A stretch of 64,000 nucleotides of DNA, taken from Parvularcula sp. IMCC14364 (GTDB taxonomy: Bacteria; Pseudomonadota; Alphaproteobacteria; Caulobacterales; Parvularculaceae). Position numbers and translations under genes: made by a program. Below are positions 1 to 8,420 of this stretch, one piece after another (the stretch's first letter is position 1; each line of letters begins with the position of its first letter). The stretch spans positions 1,302,001-1,366,000 of the forward strand of contig NZ_CP132334.1 in assembly GCF_030758415.1 (NCBI RefSeq), in the 5' to 3' direction. The notes beneath the pieces were generated by a model that did no database searches, was not told the DNA's origin, and was given only the letters and a program-made list of their open reading frames with translations.

Positions 1-1
1 G

Positions 2-166
2 CAGATCATGACGCTTCTTTCCGAGAAAAAGGTTGCCCGGCCGATTGCCAGAGTCACGGCAGAGGACAGCTTCATTCCACTTGGGACAGCGGCGACGGTG
101 ACGCTGCCCGATGTGCAAAGCATCGCCAAAGCAGCCATGACCCTATGCAAGGGGGCAGGCAAATGA
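2..166 (+). CDS. 2-oxoacid dehydrogenase E1 beta subunit, C-terminal end (partial)
   Basis: The window opens inside a gene. The readable 54 residues (QIMTLLSEKKVARPIARVTA..., ending at a TGA) resemble the end of the transketolase-like beta subunit of pyruvate or branched-chain 2-oxoacid dehydrogenases: an 'ARVTAEDSFIPLG' stretch and then a final helix starting 'LPDVQSIAKAA'. Such subunits form the E1 heterotetramer that decarboxylates a 2-oxoacid with thiamine diphosphate. The stop overlaps the next ATG (ATGA), so the two genes are probably translationally coupled. The substrate cannot be told from this fragment. Confidence 0.55.
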   Translation, partial: QIMTLLSEKKVARPIARVTAEDSFIPLGTAATVTLPDVQSIAKAAMTLCKGAGK

Positions 167-1212
167 GTGTGAAGGAAACCGTAGTCGTTATTTGTCCTGG
201 GCGCGGCACGTATAATGCCGCTGAACTTGGCTATCTGCATACGCATCACGCTGCCAAGGTAGAGTTTCTGAACCTTGTCGACACTATCCGGATGACGCGC
301 GGGCAGGTAAAAGTGACTGAGCTTGACGCCGCAGACAAATTCCGCATGGGCACTCATACAACAGGCGAAAACGCTTCCCTGTTGATCTTTGCCTGCGCTG
401 TCGCAGATTATTTGGATGTGCAGGAGCGGTATGATGTTGTCGCCATCACCGGTAATTCCATGGGCTGGTATCTCGCACTCGCCTGCGCCGGTGCACTTTC
501 CATGAAAGACGCTGCTTTTCTCGTCAATGAAATGGGCACTCTCATGCATGAAGAGGGTGCCGGTGGGCAGATTGTCTATCCGGTTGTTGATGATAACTGG
601 CAGCCGGATGAAGATCGGACCGAACTGGTCCGCACAGTGCTGGCCGAGGCCGAGGCCGCGCAAGGTTTGACTGTCGCCGTCTCAATCAGACTTGGGGGCA
701 TGGTCGTTTTCGCAGCAGATGAGGCCGGATTGAAGTTTCTCAAATCGCGGCTACCGGAGACAGATCGTTATCCGATGCAGTTGAAAAATCATGCTGCCTT
801 TCACTCATCCTTGCTGGATTATATCGTGCCGCAAGCGCAAAGCCGATTACCGCAGGAAATGTTTCATAAACCTGCTGTGCCCCTTGTAGATGGGTGCGGG
901 AATATCTGGAGCCCGTATGCAACAGATACCGAAAAACTGTATGACTATACGCTAGGTACACAGATTAACACGACGTATGACTTCTCGAAAGCGGTCGAAG
1001 TTGCCGTCAAGGAGTTTGCTCCTGACAGGCTTGTGCTAACTGGTCCCGGCACGACAATGGGCGCGCCCGTCGCACAAGAAATGATCCGGCATCGCTGGCG
1101 CGGGATCGACAGTAAAGTGTCGTTCAAGGCCTTACAGGAAAAGTCACCCTATATTATAAGCATGGGAATGCCGACACAGCGTGAAATAGCGTTGCGAACC
1201 CCGCATACCTAA
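163..1212 (+). CDS. ACP S-malonyltransferase-like acyltransferase (FabD family)
   Basis: A 349-residue acyltransferase-fold protein. The nucleophile elbow is GNSMGW (Ser about residue 99), in place of the usual GHSxG, after an 'ICPGRGTY' opening that matches the oxyanion region. 'NHAAFHSSL' (about 210) supplies the expected His. FabD-type enzymes move malonyl from CoA to acyl carrier protein. I start at ATG 163, which overlaps the previous stop, rather than at an in-frame ATG 18 bases upstream. The Asn in place of His before the nucleophile and the setting beside glutaryl-CoA dehydrogenase and an SDR suggest a specialised acyl transfer rather than housekeeping FabD; that is inference. Confidence 0.7.
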   Translation: MSVKETVVVICPGRGTYNAAELGYLHTHHAAKVEFLNLVDTIRMTRGQVKVTELDAADKFRMGTHTTGENASLLIFACAVADYLDVQERYDVVAITGNSMGWYLALACAGALSMKDAAFLVNEMGTLMHEEGAGGQIVYPVVDDNWQPDEDRTELVRTVLAEAEAAQGLTVAVSIRLGGMVVFAADEAGLKFLKSRLPETDRYPMQLKNHAAFHSSLLDYIVPQAQSRLPQEMFHKPAVPLVDGCGNIWSPYATDTEKLYDYTLGTQINTTYDFSKAVEVAVKEFAPDRLVLTGPGTTMGAPVAQEMIRHRWRGIDSKVSFKALQEKSPYIISMGMPTQREIALRTPHT

Positions 1213-1230
1213 ATGAAAGCAGGTACCATC

Positions 1231-2418
1231 ATGGCAAAAGACATGTCAGAAGAAATTTTTCAGTGGGAAGACCCGCTGATGCTCGAGAGCCAGCTCACAG
1301 ATGAAGAGCGGATGATCCGGGATGCTGCCAGAGGCTATGCGCAGAACAAGTTGATGCCTCGCGTGCTTATGGCAAACCGGAATGAGCATTTTGATCAGGA
1401 AATCATGACGGAGTTGGGTGCACAGGGTTTGCTGGGCGCGACAGTTGCGGAGGAATATGGCGGTGGTGGTGCAAGTCATGTTGCTTATGGCCTGATTGCC
1501 CGAGAAGTTGAACGCGTTGATTCCGGCTATCGCTCGGCAATGTCCGTGCAGTCATCGTTGGTGATGTATCCGATTGAGAGTTTCGGCTCGGAAGAGCAGA
1601 AAAAGAAGTTTCTGCCAAAGTTGGCTACAGGAGACATGATAGGCTGTTTCGGGCTTACCGAAGCTGACGGCGGCTCCGACCCTGGTGCGATGCGCACACG
1701 CGCCGAGCCAGTTGAGGGCGGCTATATTCTCAAAGGCTCGAAAATGTGGATCACAAACTCACCCATAGCCGACATTGCGGTTGTGTGGGCGAAGCTGGAT
1801 GGTCACATCCGGGGCTTCATTGTTGAGCGCGATATGAAAGGATTCACGACGCCAAAAATCGAAGGAAAATTCTCTCTGCGCGCCTCAATCACCGGAGAAA
1901 TTGCCCTGGATGATGTTTTTGTGCCGGAGGAAAATCTGTTGCCGAATGTAACTGGTTTGCGCGGCCCATTCAGCTGCTTGAACAAGGCGCGCTACGGTAT
2001 CAGTTGGGGCGCTATAGGGGCGGCGGAATTCTGCTGGCATGCTGCGCGTGATTATGCCATGGAGCGCATTGTTTTTGGTAAGCCTATTGCAGCTACGCAG
2101 CTTGTTCAGAAGAAACTGGCTGATATGCAGACGGAAATTGCTCTTGGATTGCAGGGCTCTTTGCAACTTGGTCGTATTCTGGACAGGGGTGTTTTTGCAC
2201 CGGAAGCAATATCACTCATGAAACGGAATAATTGTGGCAAGGCGCTGGACGTTGCACGTGCCGCCAGAGATATTCATGGGGGTAACGGGATTGCGGATGA
2301 ATATCACGTTATTCGCCACGTCATGAATCTGGAAACAGTCAATACTTATGAGGGTACGCATGACGTGCACGCTCTTATTCTCGGTCGTGCCCAGACAGGT
2401 ATTCAGGCTTTTTCCTGA
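1231..2418 (+). CDS. gcdH: Glutaryl-CoA dehydrogenase
   Basis: A 395-residue flavoprotein of the acyl-CoA dehydrogenase family. It would oxidise and decarboxylate glutaryl-CoA to crotonyl-CoA in lysine/tryptophan breakdown. The signature '[15 protein letters not shown]' contains the Arg that binds the terminal carboxylate of glutaryl-CoA, and '[16 protein letters not shown]' near the C-terminus (Glu about 374) holds the catalytic base; both are typical of this subfamily. FAD contacts are seen in '[11 protein letters not shown]' and 'MWITNSP'. ATG 1231 is chosen over ATG 1213 because AGCAGG lies just upstream and the homologous domain begins soon after. It sits directly behind the acyltransferase gene. 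Confidence 0.88.
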   Translation: MAKDMSEEIFQWEDPLMLESQLTDEERMIRDAARGYAQNKLMPRVLMANRNEHFDQEIMTELGAQGLLGATVAEEYGGGGASHVAYGLIAREVERVDSGYRSAMSVQSSLVMYPIESFGSEEQKKKFLPKLATGDMIGCFGLTEADGGSDPGAMRTRAEPVEGGYILKGSKMWITNSPIADIAVVWAKLDGHIRGFIVERDMKGFTTPKIEGKFSLRASITGEIALDDVFVPEENLLPNVTGLRGPFSCLNKARYGISWGAIGAAEFCWHAARDYAMERIVFGKPIAATQLVQKKLADMQTEIALGLQGSLQLGRILDRGVFAPEAISLMKRNNCGKALDVARAARDIHGGNGIADEYHVIRHVMNLETVNTYEGTHDVHALILGRAQTGIQAFS

Positions 2419-2466
2419 TTAACTGATGATGGCATCGGCATGATATAAAGATAGAGAGGAAATATC

Positions 2467-3246
2467 ATGGAATTAAAAGGACTTTCAGCAGTCGTCACAG
2501 GCGGCGCTTCTGGGTTGGGTGAGGCGACTGTGCGCCGCCTTGCCAGTGAGGGCGTAAAAGTAGCGGTTTTTGATCTGAATGAGGAGAAAGGCGAAGCTGT
2601 TGCCAGGGATATTGGTGGCGTCTTCTGTAATGTGAACGTCACCTCTGATGAGTCAGTCGATGCCGGCTTTGCCAGGGCGCGAGAAGCCCATGGGCAGGAA
2701 CGCATCCTGATTAATTGCGCTGGTATCGGCAGTGCTCGCAAAACAGCTGGTCGGGATAAAAAGACAGGCGACATCTACGAATATGCCGCAAAGGATTTTG
2801 ATTTTGTATTGCAGGTAAACCTGATTGGTACGTTCCGGTGCATTGCCAAAACAGCTGCTGGCATGATGACACTTGATCCGCTGGAGCATGGTGAGCGCGG
2901 CGCTATCGTAAACACGGCTTCTGTTGCGGCAGAGGACGGCCAGATCGGGCAGGTGGCCTATTCAGCGTCCAAAGCAGGTGTTGTTGGTATGACCTTGCCA
3001 ATCGCGCGCGATCTCAACACGGAAGGTATTCGGGTCAACACGATCCTGCCGGGCCTCTTCCGCACGCCGCTGCTTGAAGGATTGCCTGAGCATATCAAGG
3101 GTGCCCTCGCTGCTTCAGTGAATTTCCCCAAACGGCTCGGCGAGCCTGATGAATATGCCAGTCTCGCATTGGAGCTTTGCCGTAACAGCTATTTCAATGG
3201 TGAAGACATTCGTCTCGATGGTGCGATCCGGATGGCGCCGCGCTAG
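2467..3246 (+). CDS. SDR-family 3-hydroxyacyl-CoA dehydrogenase (type II-like)
   Basis: A 259-residue short-chain dehydrogenase. The N-terminal nucleotide site is TGGASGLGEAT, NAG is replaced by 'INCAGIG', and the catalytic pair is in 'YSASKAG' (Tyr/Lys about 163/167) with Ser in 'VNTASVAA'. The inserted segment around 'GRDKKTGDIYEYAAKDFD' and the overall layout resemble 3-hydroxyacyl-CoA dehydrogenase type 2 (HSD17B10-like), which oxidises short or branched 3-hydroxyacyl-CoAs with NAD. The AGAGAGGA stretch before ATG is a good ribosome site. It lies 48 bases after gcdH, fitting an acyl-CoA breakdown operon. Confidence 0.75.
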   Translation: MELKGLSAVVTGGASGLGEATVRRLASEGVKVAVFDLNEEKGEAVARDIGGVFCNVNVTSDESVDAGFARAREAHGQERILINCAGIGSARKTAGRDKKTGDIYEYAAKDFDFVLQVNLIGTFRCIAKTAAGMMTLDPLEHGERGAIVNTASVAAEDGQIGQVAYSASKAGVVGMTLPIARDLNTEGIRVNTILPGLFRTPLLEGLPEHIKGALAASVNFPKRLGEPDEYASLALELCRNSYFNGEDIRLDGAIRMAPR

Positions 3247-3539
3247 GGGCTGCAGTCGGGTTCTTGTGCGGCTTGGCAAAGGTAGTGGGTGATTCGCTCT
3301 GCCTGTGTTGGTCCGCCGGTCACGGAGCCATTCAGAAAGCACGTTTTCAGGGCCTTGCCGAGAAATGCTGTCGTAAGTTCTTTGTCTTCCAGACGCATTT
3401 CCGGAATCGCGCAATGTGCAACCGCGAAAGAGGTGAAATGGGATAACGTGCCTCTGGGCCGCTTTTTATTGGCAAGGGCGAGTTGAAGATGCTCTTCCTT
3501 GCGCACAAGAATGTCCGGCGTGCCTTGGCAACTCATCAT
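3243..3539 (-). pseudogene. fni: Truncated type 2 isopentenyl-diphosphate isomerase (fni remnant)
   Basis: A 98-residue frame on the minus strand resembling only the beginning of type 2 isopentenyl-diphosphate isomerase: 'VRKEEHLQLAL' (usual RKxDHI.LAL), 'HCAIPEMRLEDKELTTAFLGK' and 'NGSVTGGPTQAERI' (the conserved SMTGG loop). The full enzyme is about 340-350 residues and uses FMN to interconvert IPP and DMAPP. This copy stops at a TAG overlapping the end of the SDR gene, so about 70 percent is missing. A type 2 idi gene is a common member of alphaproteobacterial crt clusters, and its position next to crtE fits a lost cluster member. Confidence 0.7.
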
Positions 3540-3581
3540 GCATAAGACGCGCGTATCACTTTTGGGTTGTCAGCCCTGTCT

Positions 3582-3602
3582 TTGTAAGACAAATTTGTAC
3601 AA
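3582..3602. promoter_or_regulatory. Candidate operator upstream of crtE
   Basis: An imperfect palindrome with TTGTA and TACAA arms (21 bases overall) lies about 50 bases before the crtE start and between crtE and the fni remnant. MerR/LitR-type light regulators of carotenoid genes bind TTGTACA-like dyads, so it may be an operator. This rests on pattern only; no regulator gene is in the window. Confidence 0.3.
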
Positions 3603-3653
3603 GATCAATCCGGCTCGGCGTGCCGGGCATTGTTCAAGGGAGACAGGACGACA

Positions 3654-4604
3654 GTGCGCAGCAATGAAGCCGAACAGCCGGAAACAATGGATGCCCTGAT
3701 TGCAGGAACACCGGACCCGAAAGAGGATCTGGCAGCCTCTATTTCTTATACTCAGGCGATTGTTGACCGTCGGATCGGTCTGATGATCCCGCCTGAAAAA
3801 GCGTCTCCTGCGAGACTGCATCAGGCCATGCGTCGCACAACACTTGCACCCGGCAAGCGGTTTCGGCCTCTGCTGACCGTCCTGATCGCAGAAGCGGCAG
3901 GCGTGGAAGACATTGCTGTCTATGATCTCGGCTGCACGTCCGAGCTGGTTCACGCAGCATCGCTGATCCTGGATGATTTGCCATGCATGGATGACGCACA
4001 GACACGCCGCAATGCCCCTTGCGCGCATATTTTCTATGATGAAAGTACTGCTATTCTGACAGCCACCGCTCTGCTGAACAGGTCGTTTGGTGTTGTTGCG
4101 GGACTGGAGACCTTCACAGCAGAACATCGGATTAAAATCAGTGGCTTGTTGTCCGGGTGCGTTGGCTCCAATGGCCTTATTGCCGGACAACTGATGGATC
4201 TTGCGAATACCAACAAGGGAACATCCATTGAAAATGTCGAGCGCTTGAATGCGCTCAAAACAGGTGCCTTGATTGACTATGCCGTAATTGCCGCGGCTAT
4301 TGTATGTGACTTTTCTGAAGAAAAGACCGGGCACCTGAAGCGCTTTTCGCACAATATCGGTCTTGCTTTCCAGTTGATGGACGACATCAAGGACCGTTTG
4401 ATGACAGCGGAAGATTCAGACAAGGACATCAATCAGGATATCAACAAGGCGACTATCCTGTCGATCACGAATGACGACAAGGCCAAGGCAATGGTTCGCG
4501 ATTATATTAGTCAGTCAAAAGATGGTCTCTCGCAGGCTGGTTTGGGGATTGATGGACGAATCGGCGCATTGCTCGATCTCCAATTCGCTTTTCTTGACGC
4601 CTGA
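3654..4604 (+). CDS. crtE: Geranylgeranyl diphosphate synthase
   Basis: A 316-residue trans-prenyltransferase. It condenses IPP onto allylic diphosphates to give C20 GGPP, the entry substrate for carotenoids. The first Asp-rich motif is in 'LILDDLPCMDD' (about 107-114), the second in 'FQLMDDIKD' (about 240), and 'GKRFRPLL' gives the Lys/Arg diphosphate ligands. I choose the GTG at 3654 because AAGGGAGACAGG lies 6-7 bases upstream; a TTG start at 3630 is also possible. Twelve bases separate it from the ABC ATPase gene that follows, so it heads a five-gene unit with crtW and crtZ. Confidence 0.9.
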   Translation: MRSNEAEQPETMDALIAGTPDPKEDLAASISYTQAIVDRRIGLMIPPEKASPARLHQAMRRTTLAPGKRFRPLLTVLIAEAAGVEDIAVYDLGCTSELVHAASLILDDLPCMDDAQTRRNAPCAHIFYDESTAILTATALLNRSFGVVAGLETFTAEHRIKISGLLSGCVGSNGLIAGQLMDLANTNKGTSIENVERLNALKTGALIDYAVIAAAIVCDFSEEKTGHLKRFSHNIGLAFQLMDDIKDRLMTAEDSDKDINQDINKATILSITNDDKAKAMVRDYISQSKDGLSQAGLGIDGRIGALLDLQFAFLDA

Positions 4605-4616
4605 TCGGAGGCTTGC

Positions 4617-5603
4617 ATGACCGCCGCGAGCAAGACCCCGCAAGCCGGAGGCGAAAGCCTCGTTGTTGACGGCCTCACTGTGCGCTATGGGGATTTTCTG
4701 GCACTGGATAATCTGTCTTTCAAGGCGAATGCCGGAGAGGTTGTTGGCTTGATCGGGCCGAATGGCGCAGGCAAGACGACGCTGGTTAGAACAATTTGTG
4801 GGCAAATTAACCCAACTGCCGGCACCATCAAGGTGGCAGGTGCCGCGATCAGGATGCGATCAGCCAAAACGGGGGTGGTGGGACTCGTGCCACAGGAAAT
4901 CGGGCTTTACCCATTCATGACGGCAGAGGAAAATCTGGATGTCTTTGCCCGTCTTTATCGCCTTGACCGTAAGACGAGACGAGAGACGGTGGCGCGCGCG
5001 CTTGCTGATGTTGATATGACGACGCATGCCCATAAACTTGTCAGCAGTCTTTCCGGCGGCATGAAGCGTCGTATCAACGTGGCGGCTGCAATTCTTGATC
5101 GACCGAAACTGCTCATCCTCGATGAACCGACAGCCGGCGTTGATGTTTCTGCCCGCGATGCCATTCATGGCCTTGCTCGAAAACTTGCAGGGCAGGGACT
5201 GACAGTCCTTCTTGTCACGCATGAACTGGAACAGGCGGAATTGATATGTGATCGTGTGCTTATATTGGCATCTGGCAGGAGACGTCACTTTTCCAGCCCT
5301 GATGAGTTATTGTCTGAAGTCTATGCAGGGCGTCAGCAGATTACCCTGAAACTCCGGCATCATCCAGATGAGACATTGCGGCCGCTGCTTGCCGCTCAGG
5401 GGTTCACCTCTGCCGATGGTAATCTTGTCTGGTCCGGACTTGGCCATGAAGAACAGACGGATTTGATAGGTGAGACACGCGCCCTTGTAGAAAGCAATAA
5501 TAATCTTCTTCAGGAAGTCAGTGTGCGTCGTCCCGGTTTGGAAAGTCTTCTGCATGATATAGCGACGGAGAAAGAGGCGTCTTCAGACGGTTTAGCCGCA
5601 TGA
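4617..5603 (+). CDS. ABC transporter ATP-binding protein
   Basis: A 328-residue ABC ATPase of the drug/lipid-export type. Walker A GPNGAGKTT (about 45-53), Q-loop in 'LVPQEIGLYP', signature LSGGMKRR, Walker B LLILDEPTAGVD and the switch His in 'LLVTHE' are all present, so it should hydrolyse ATP. A C-terminal tail of about 100 residues follows, as in DrrA/CcmA-like exporters. Its stop overlaps the start of the permease (ATGA). It sits inside the crtE-crtW-crtZ transcription unit; the substrate is unknown, and carotenoid or lipid handling is only suggested by position. Confidence 0.88.
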   Translation: MTAASKTPQAGGESLVVDGLTVRYGDFLALDNLSFKANAGEVVGLIGPNGAGKTTLVRTICGQINPTAGTIKVAGAAIRMRSAKTGVVGLVPQEIGLYPFMTAEENLDVFARLYRLDRKTRRETVARALADVDMTTHAHKLVSSLSGGMKRRINVAAAILDRPKLLILDEPTAGVDVSARDAIHGLARKLAGQGLTVLLVTHELEQAELICDRVLILASGRRRHFSSPDELLSEVYAGRQQITLKLRHHPDETLRPLLAAQGFTSADGNLVWSGLGHEEQTDLIGETRALVESNNNLLQEVSVRRPGLESLLHDIATEKEASSDGLAA

Positions 5604-6808
5604 TTACAGGTATCATGCGGGTTATGGCGTTGAGGCTCCTACGGGACAGGGGCGCGCTGGTGTTGGCGTTTCTTTTACCGCCAATGATCTTTGCCATATT
5701 CGCCGCAATTTTCTCCAATGCAACCAATGGCGACCTTGATCTTGATGTCGCGATGGCCGTGACAAACGACTCTGCGCGTACAAAAGAGGTGGCAAGCGCG
5801 TTCGCTATCTCTGGAAAGTTCAATGTATTTACCGAAGAGGACTGGACCCGGGAAAATGTGCGCCAGCAGGTTCGGGAGGGGTTTGCCGATACGGGTGTTA
5901 TCTTTTCATCTGACCTTGCGGATGTCGCAGAAGCAACGATCGAGATAGTGGTCGAGCCGTCGCGGGATATTGCCGCAACGGTGCTGGCCGGTCAGCTTCA
6001 ACAATTCATCGCCGAAGAAGCACCCGACCTCGCCATACGTCGCAATGCGCTGACAGTTTCCACACTGGCAGGCGGTTTCACTCCAGAGCAGGACACTCGT
6101 CTCGATACAGCGCTTGCGGCTCTGATGCAGGCAACGGAGCGGGAAAGCACTGACGGGTTCTATCGCCAGATATCCGCCCTCGATGAAACAAACCGAAAGA
6201 CTGCAGATCCGTCTATTGCCTATTATGCCGGGGCCACGGCGATCCTGTTTCTGCTGTTCTCATTGATGCAGGGCGCAACTATTTCCCTCGATGAGCGCCG
6301 CAATGCAATTACAGAACGGTTATTGCTGGGACCATCCGGTACCCTGAAGCTGACTTTTGGCAAATTTCTGTATCTCACTCTTCAGGGAACCGCACAGGCG
6401 CTATTTATCTTTGTGGTTGCTGCCTTGCTGTTTGAGGTGCCTGTCATAGCCAATGCGTTGCCTTTGTTTCTGGTCAGTGTTGCCATGGCGTCCTGCGCTG
6501 CTGGTTTGGCACTGTTCGTTACGAGCCTGTGCTCGACAGCGACACAAGCCCACACGGTGCAGACATTTCTGGTACTCATTTTTTCTTCTGTCGGTGGGTC
6601 AATGGTGCCGCGCTTCATGATGCCAGAATGGCTGCAGTCTCTTGGGTTTTTCACGCCCAACGCCTGGGCCATTGAGGCGGTTTATGGTGTTCTTGCCCGT
6701 GGTGATACAATAACTGGAATTTCGACGGCCTGCGCGATACTTATCGTGACAGGGCTGCTGTCTTTCATAGCCAGCGCTGCCGTGTCGTACCAAATGATGA
6801 GGAGTTAG
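5600..6808 (+). CDS. ABC-2 type transporter permease
   Basis: A 402-residue membrane protein. One hydrophobic helix near residues 12-38 (LRDRGALVLAFLLPPMIF) is followed by a long polar loop to about 205 and then five or so hydrophobic segments, the layout of ABC-2 permeases with a large extracytoplasmic domain. It overlaps the ATPase stop by four bases, so the two form one half-transporter pair. The crtW frame begins within a few bases of its stop, with the crtW ribosome site (AGGAG) lying inside this gene's final codons. Export is the usual direction for this family. Confidence 0.85.
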   Translation: MITGIMRVMALRLLRDRGALVLAFLLPPMIFAIFAAIFSNATNGDLDLDVAMAVTNDSARTKEVASAFAISGKFNVFTEEDWTRENVRQQVREGFADTGVIFSSDLADVAEATIEIVVEPSRDIAATVLAGQLQQFIAEEAPDLAIRRNALTVSTLAGGFTPEQDTRLDTALAALMQATERESTDGFYRQISALDETNRKTADPSIAYYAGATAILFLLFSLMQGATISLDERRNAITERLLLGPSGTLKLTFGKFLYLTLQGTAQALFIFVVAALLFEVPVIANALPLFLVSVAMASCAAGLALFVTSLCSTATQAHTVQTFLVLIFSSVGGSMVPRFMMPEWLQSLGFFTPNAWAIEAVYGVLARGDTITGISTACAILIVTGLLSFIASAAVSYQMMRS

Positions 6809-6811
6809 GTC

Positions 6812-7564
6812 ATAGCCGGGCATATATCAGATACCAGACAAACTGTTATTGGCCTCTTGCTCTTCGTGGGCATTCTTTCCGGGCTGGCCGTTTTGCATGT
6901 CTGGTCCGTGTTTTTTTTCACACTGACATGGCAGAGTGCGCCAATGGCGCTGCTAATGATCCTGCTCCAATGCTGGCTGTTTGTCGGTTTTTTCATCACA
7001 GCACATGATGCGATGCATGGATCACTTGCCCCCGGAAAGCCGAGTCTGAATAGTGCGATTGGTACTTTTCTTTTGTTCACCTATGCCGGTTTTGGCTGGC
7101 GGAAACTGAAAACAGCCCATATGGCGCATCATGCAGCTCCTGGCACAGAAGAAGACCCGGATTTCAACAATAATGACCCGAGACGTTTCTGGCCGTGGTA
7201 TTTCCTATTCTTCAAGCGCTATTTTGGCCTGGTTTCCTTCCTGTTCGTTTTTGCGGTTGTGCTTGTTTATGTGCTTGCGCTGGAGGCAGATTATTTCAAT
7301 GTAGTGTTGTTTTATGGCCTGCCGTCCATCGCTTCTTCACTCCAGCTTTTTTATTTCGGCACCTATCTGCCGCACCGGCATGAAGAAAAGGATTTCGCTG
7401 ATCAGCATAAGGCGCGCACAAATGACTATCCAGCCTGGTTATCTTTGATGACATGTTATCATTTCGGCTATCATCATGAGCATCATCTCTATCCCCATGA
7501 GCCATGGTGGCGCCTGCCGGCTAGACGGTCAGCGCGTCTTTCAGGGCAGGGGGAAAACACATGA
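6812..7564 (+). CDS. crtW: Beta-carotene ketolase
   Basis: A membrane di-iron oxygenase that adds 4-keto groups to beta-ionone rings. Three His clusters are seen: HDAMHG, HMAHH and 'FGYHHEHHLYPH', plus the family's 'YAGFGWRKL' and 'PWWRLP' blocks. About 250 residues, the normal length. The start is odd: AGGAG (6800-6804) is followed seven bases later by ATA, and translation from there gives the usual short N-terminus before the first membrane helix. The first standard codon, TTG at 6857, would remove part of that helix. No ATG or GTG exists in the open stretch between the permease stop and 6857. Confidence 0.9.
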   Translation: MAGHISDTRQTVIGLLLFVGILSGLAVLHVWSVFFFTLTWQSAPMALLMILLQCWLFVGFFITAHDAMHGSLAPGKPSLNSAIGTFLLFTYAGFGWRKLKTAHMAHHAAPGTEEDPDFNNNDPRRFWPWYFLFFKRYFGLVSFLFVFAVVLVYVLALEADYFNVVLFYGLPSIASSLQLFYFGTYLPHRHEEKDFADQHKARTNDYPAWLSLMTCYHFGYHHEHHLYPHEPWWRLPARRSARLSGQGENT

Positions 7565-8031
7565 CTTTGCTCGTTAATACGCTGATTGTTCTCGTCAGCA
7601 TTGTGGCAATGGAAGGGTTCGCCTGGCTTGCACATCGCTACATTATGCATGGTTGGGGGTGGGGCTGGCACAAAAGCCATCATGAACCAACGGACGGTAT
7701 TTTTGAGGTGAATGATCTCTACGCAGTGGTGTTCGGCGTCTTCGCCATGGGACTGTTCATGATCGGTTCGCTCTACTGGCAACCGCTCTGGTATATCGCC
7801 TTGGGGATCACAATTTACGGCATTCTGTATGGATTTGTGCATGATGGCCTGGTTCATCAGCGCTGGCCATTTCGCTACTTCCCGAAAGGGGGGTATTTGC
7901 GCCGCCTGGTTGTTGCGCACAAGCTGCACCATGCTTTGCAGTCCCGGGAGGACTGCGTCTCTTTCGGGTTCCTTTATGCGCCAGATCCGAAAAAGCTGAA
8001 GTCGCGATTGAGGGCGTCCCGCTCCCGGTAA
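7561..8031 (+). CDS. crtZ: Beta-carotene 3-hydroxylase
   Basis: A 156-residue di-iron hydroxylase that adds 3-hydroxyl groups to beta-ionone rings, so together with crtW it can make astaxanthin-type products. His clusters: 'HRYIMHG', 'HKSHH', 'HDGLVHQRW' and 'HKLHH'. Several hydrophobic segments mark a membrane protein. Its ATG overlaps the crtW stop (ATGA). The short C-terminal basic tail is of normal length for the family. Confidence 0.92.
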   Translation: MTLLVNTLIVLVSIVAMEGFAWLAHRYIMHGWGWGWHKSHHEPTDGIFEVNDLYAVVFGVFAMGLFMIGSLYWQPLWYIALGITIYGILYGFVHDGLVHQRWPFRYFPKGGYLRRLVVAHKLHHALQSREDCVSFGFLYAPDPKKLKSRLRASRSR

Positions 8032-8045
8032 AGTCCTGCAGTATT

Positions 8046-8210
8046 TCAGTTTGCGTTTTTTGCTGCCTGAAAGCTGAAAACAATACCTGCTGAGGTGCTT
8101 TCAGCATCTGCCGCATTCGCATCAAGACTGTTCATTGCAATATACCCCAAAATGATGACGGCTGTTGCAATCAGTGTGAGGTCAAAAATTCTTTTCATTG
8201 TTTTAGTCAT
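8046..8210 (-). CDS. Small membrane-anchored or secreted protein, unknown
   Basis: A 54-residue frame with a clear ribosome site (GGAGAA, six bases before ATG). It has a basic start (MTKTMKRIF), one hydrophobic helix (about 11-26) and an Ala-rich stretch 'DANAADA' that could be a signal cleavage region, leaving about 20 residues. I recognise no family. It is convergent with crtZ. Coding status rests on the ribosome site and the signal-like layout. Confidence 0.45.
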   Translation of the reverse strand: MTKTMKRIFDLTLIATAVIILGYIAMNSLDANAADAESTSAGIVFSFQAAKNAN

Positions 8211-8420
8211 TTTATTCTCCGTTTCGTATCAGCGCCCTTGTGTGTGAGCGATTGCTTACCAATGTTTAGCCTGTCGAAATTGGAGTTGCAAGCGTTGTGA
8301 GCGCTTAATCACATTAACTATTGGTAATAAATTTATCATGGTTATGTTGAAGCTATGGAACCACGCGATCGCTCATGAATTAATACGGTACGTTCAAGCT
8401 AATCATGACGAGGTATACTC

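Noticed and set aside
3541-3653. PpsR/CrtJ-type site (TGT-N12-ACA) before crtE
   Set aside because: The nearest matches have 9 or 13 bases between the half-sites, not 12; also no photosynthesis genes are present.
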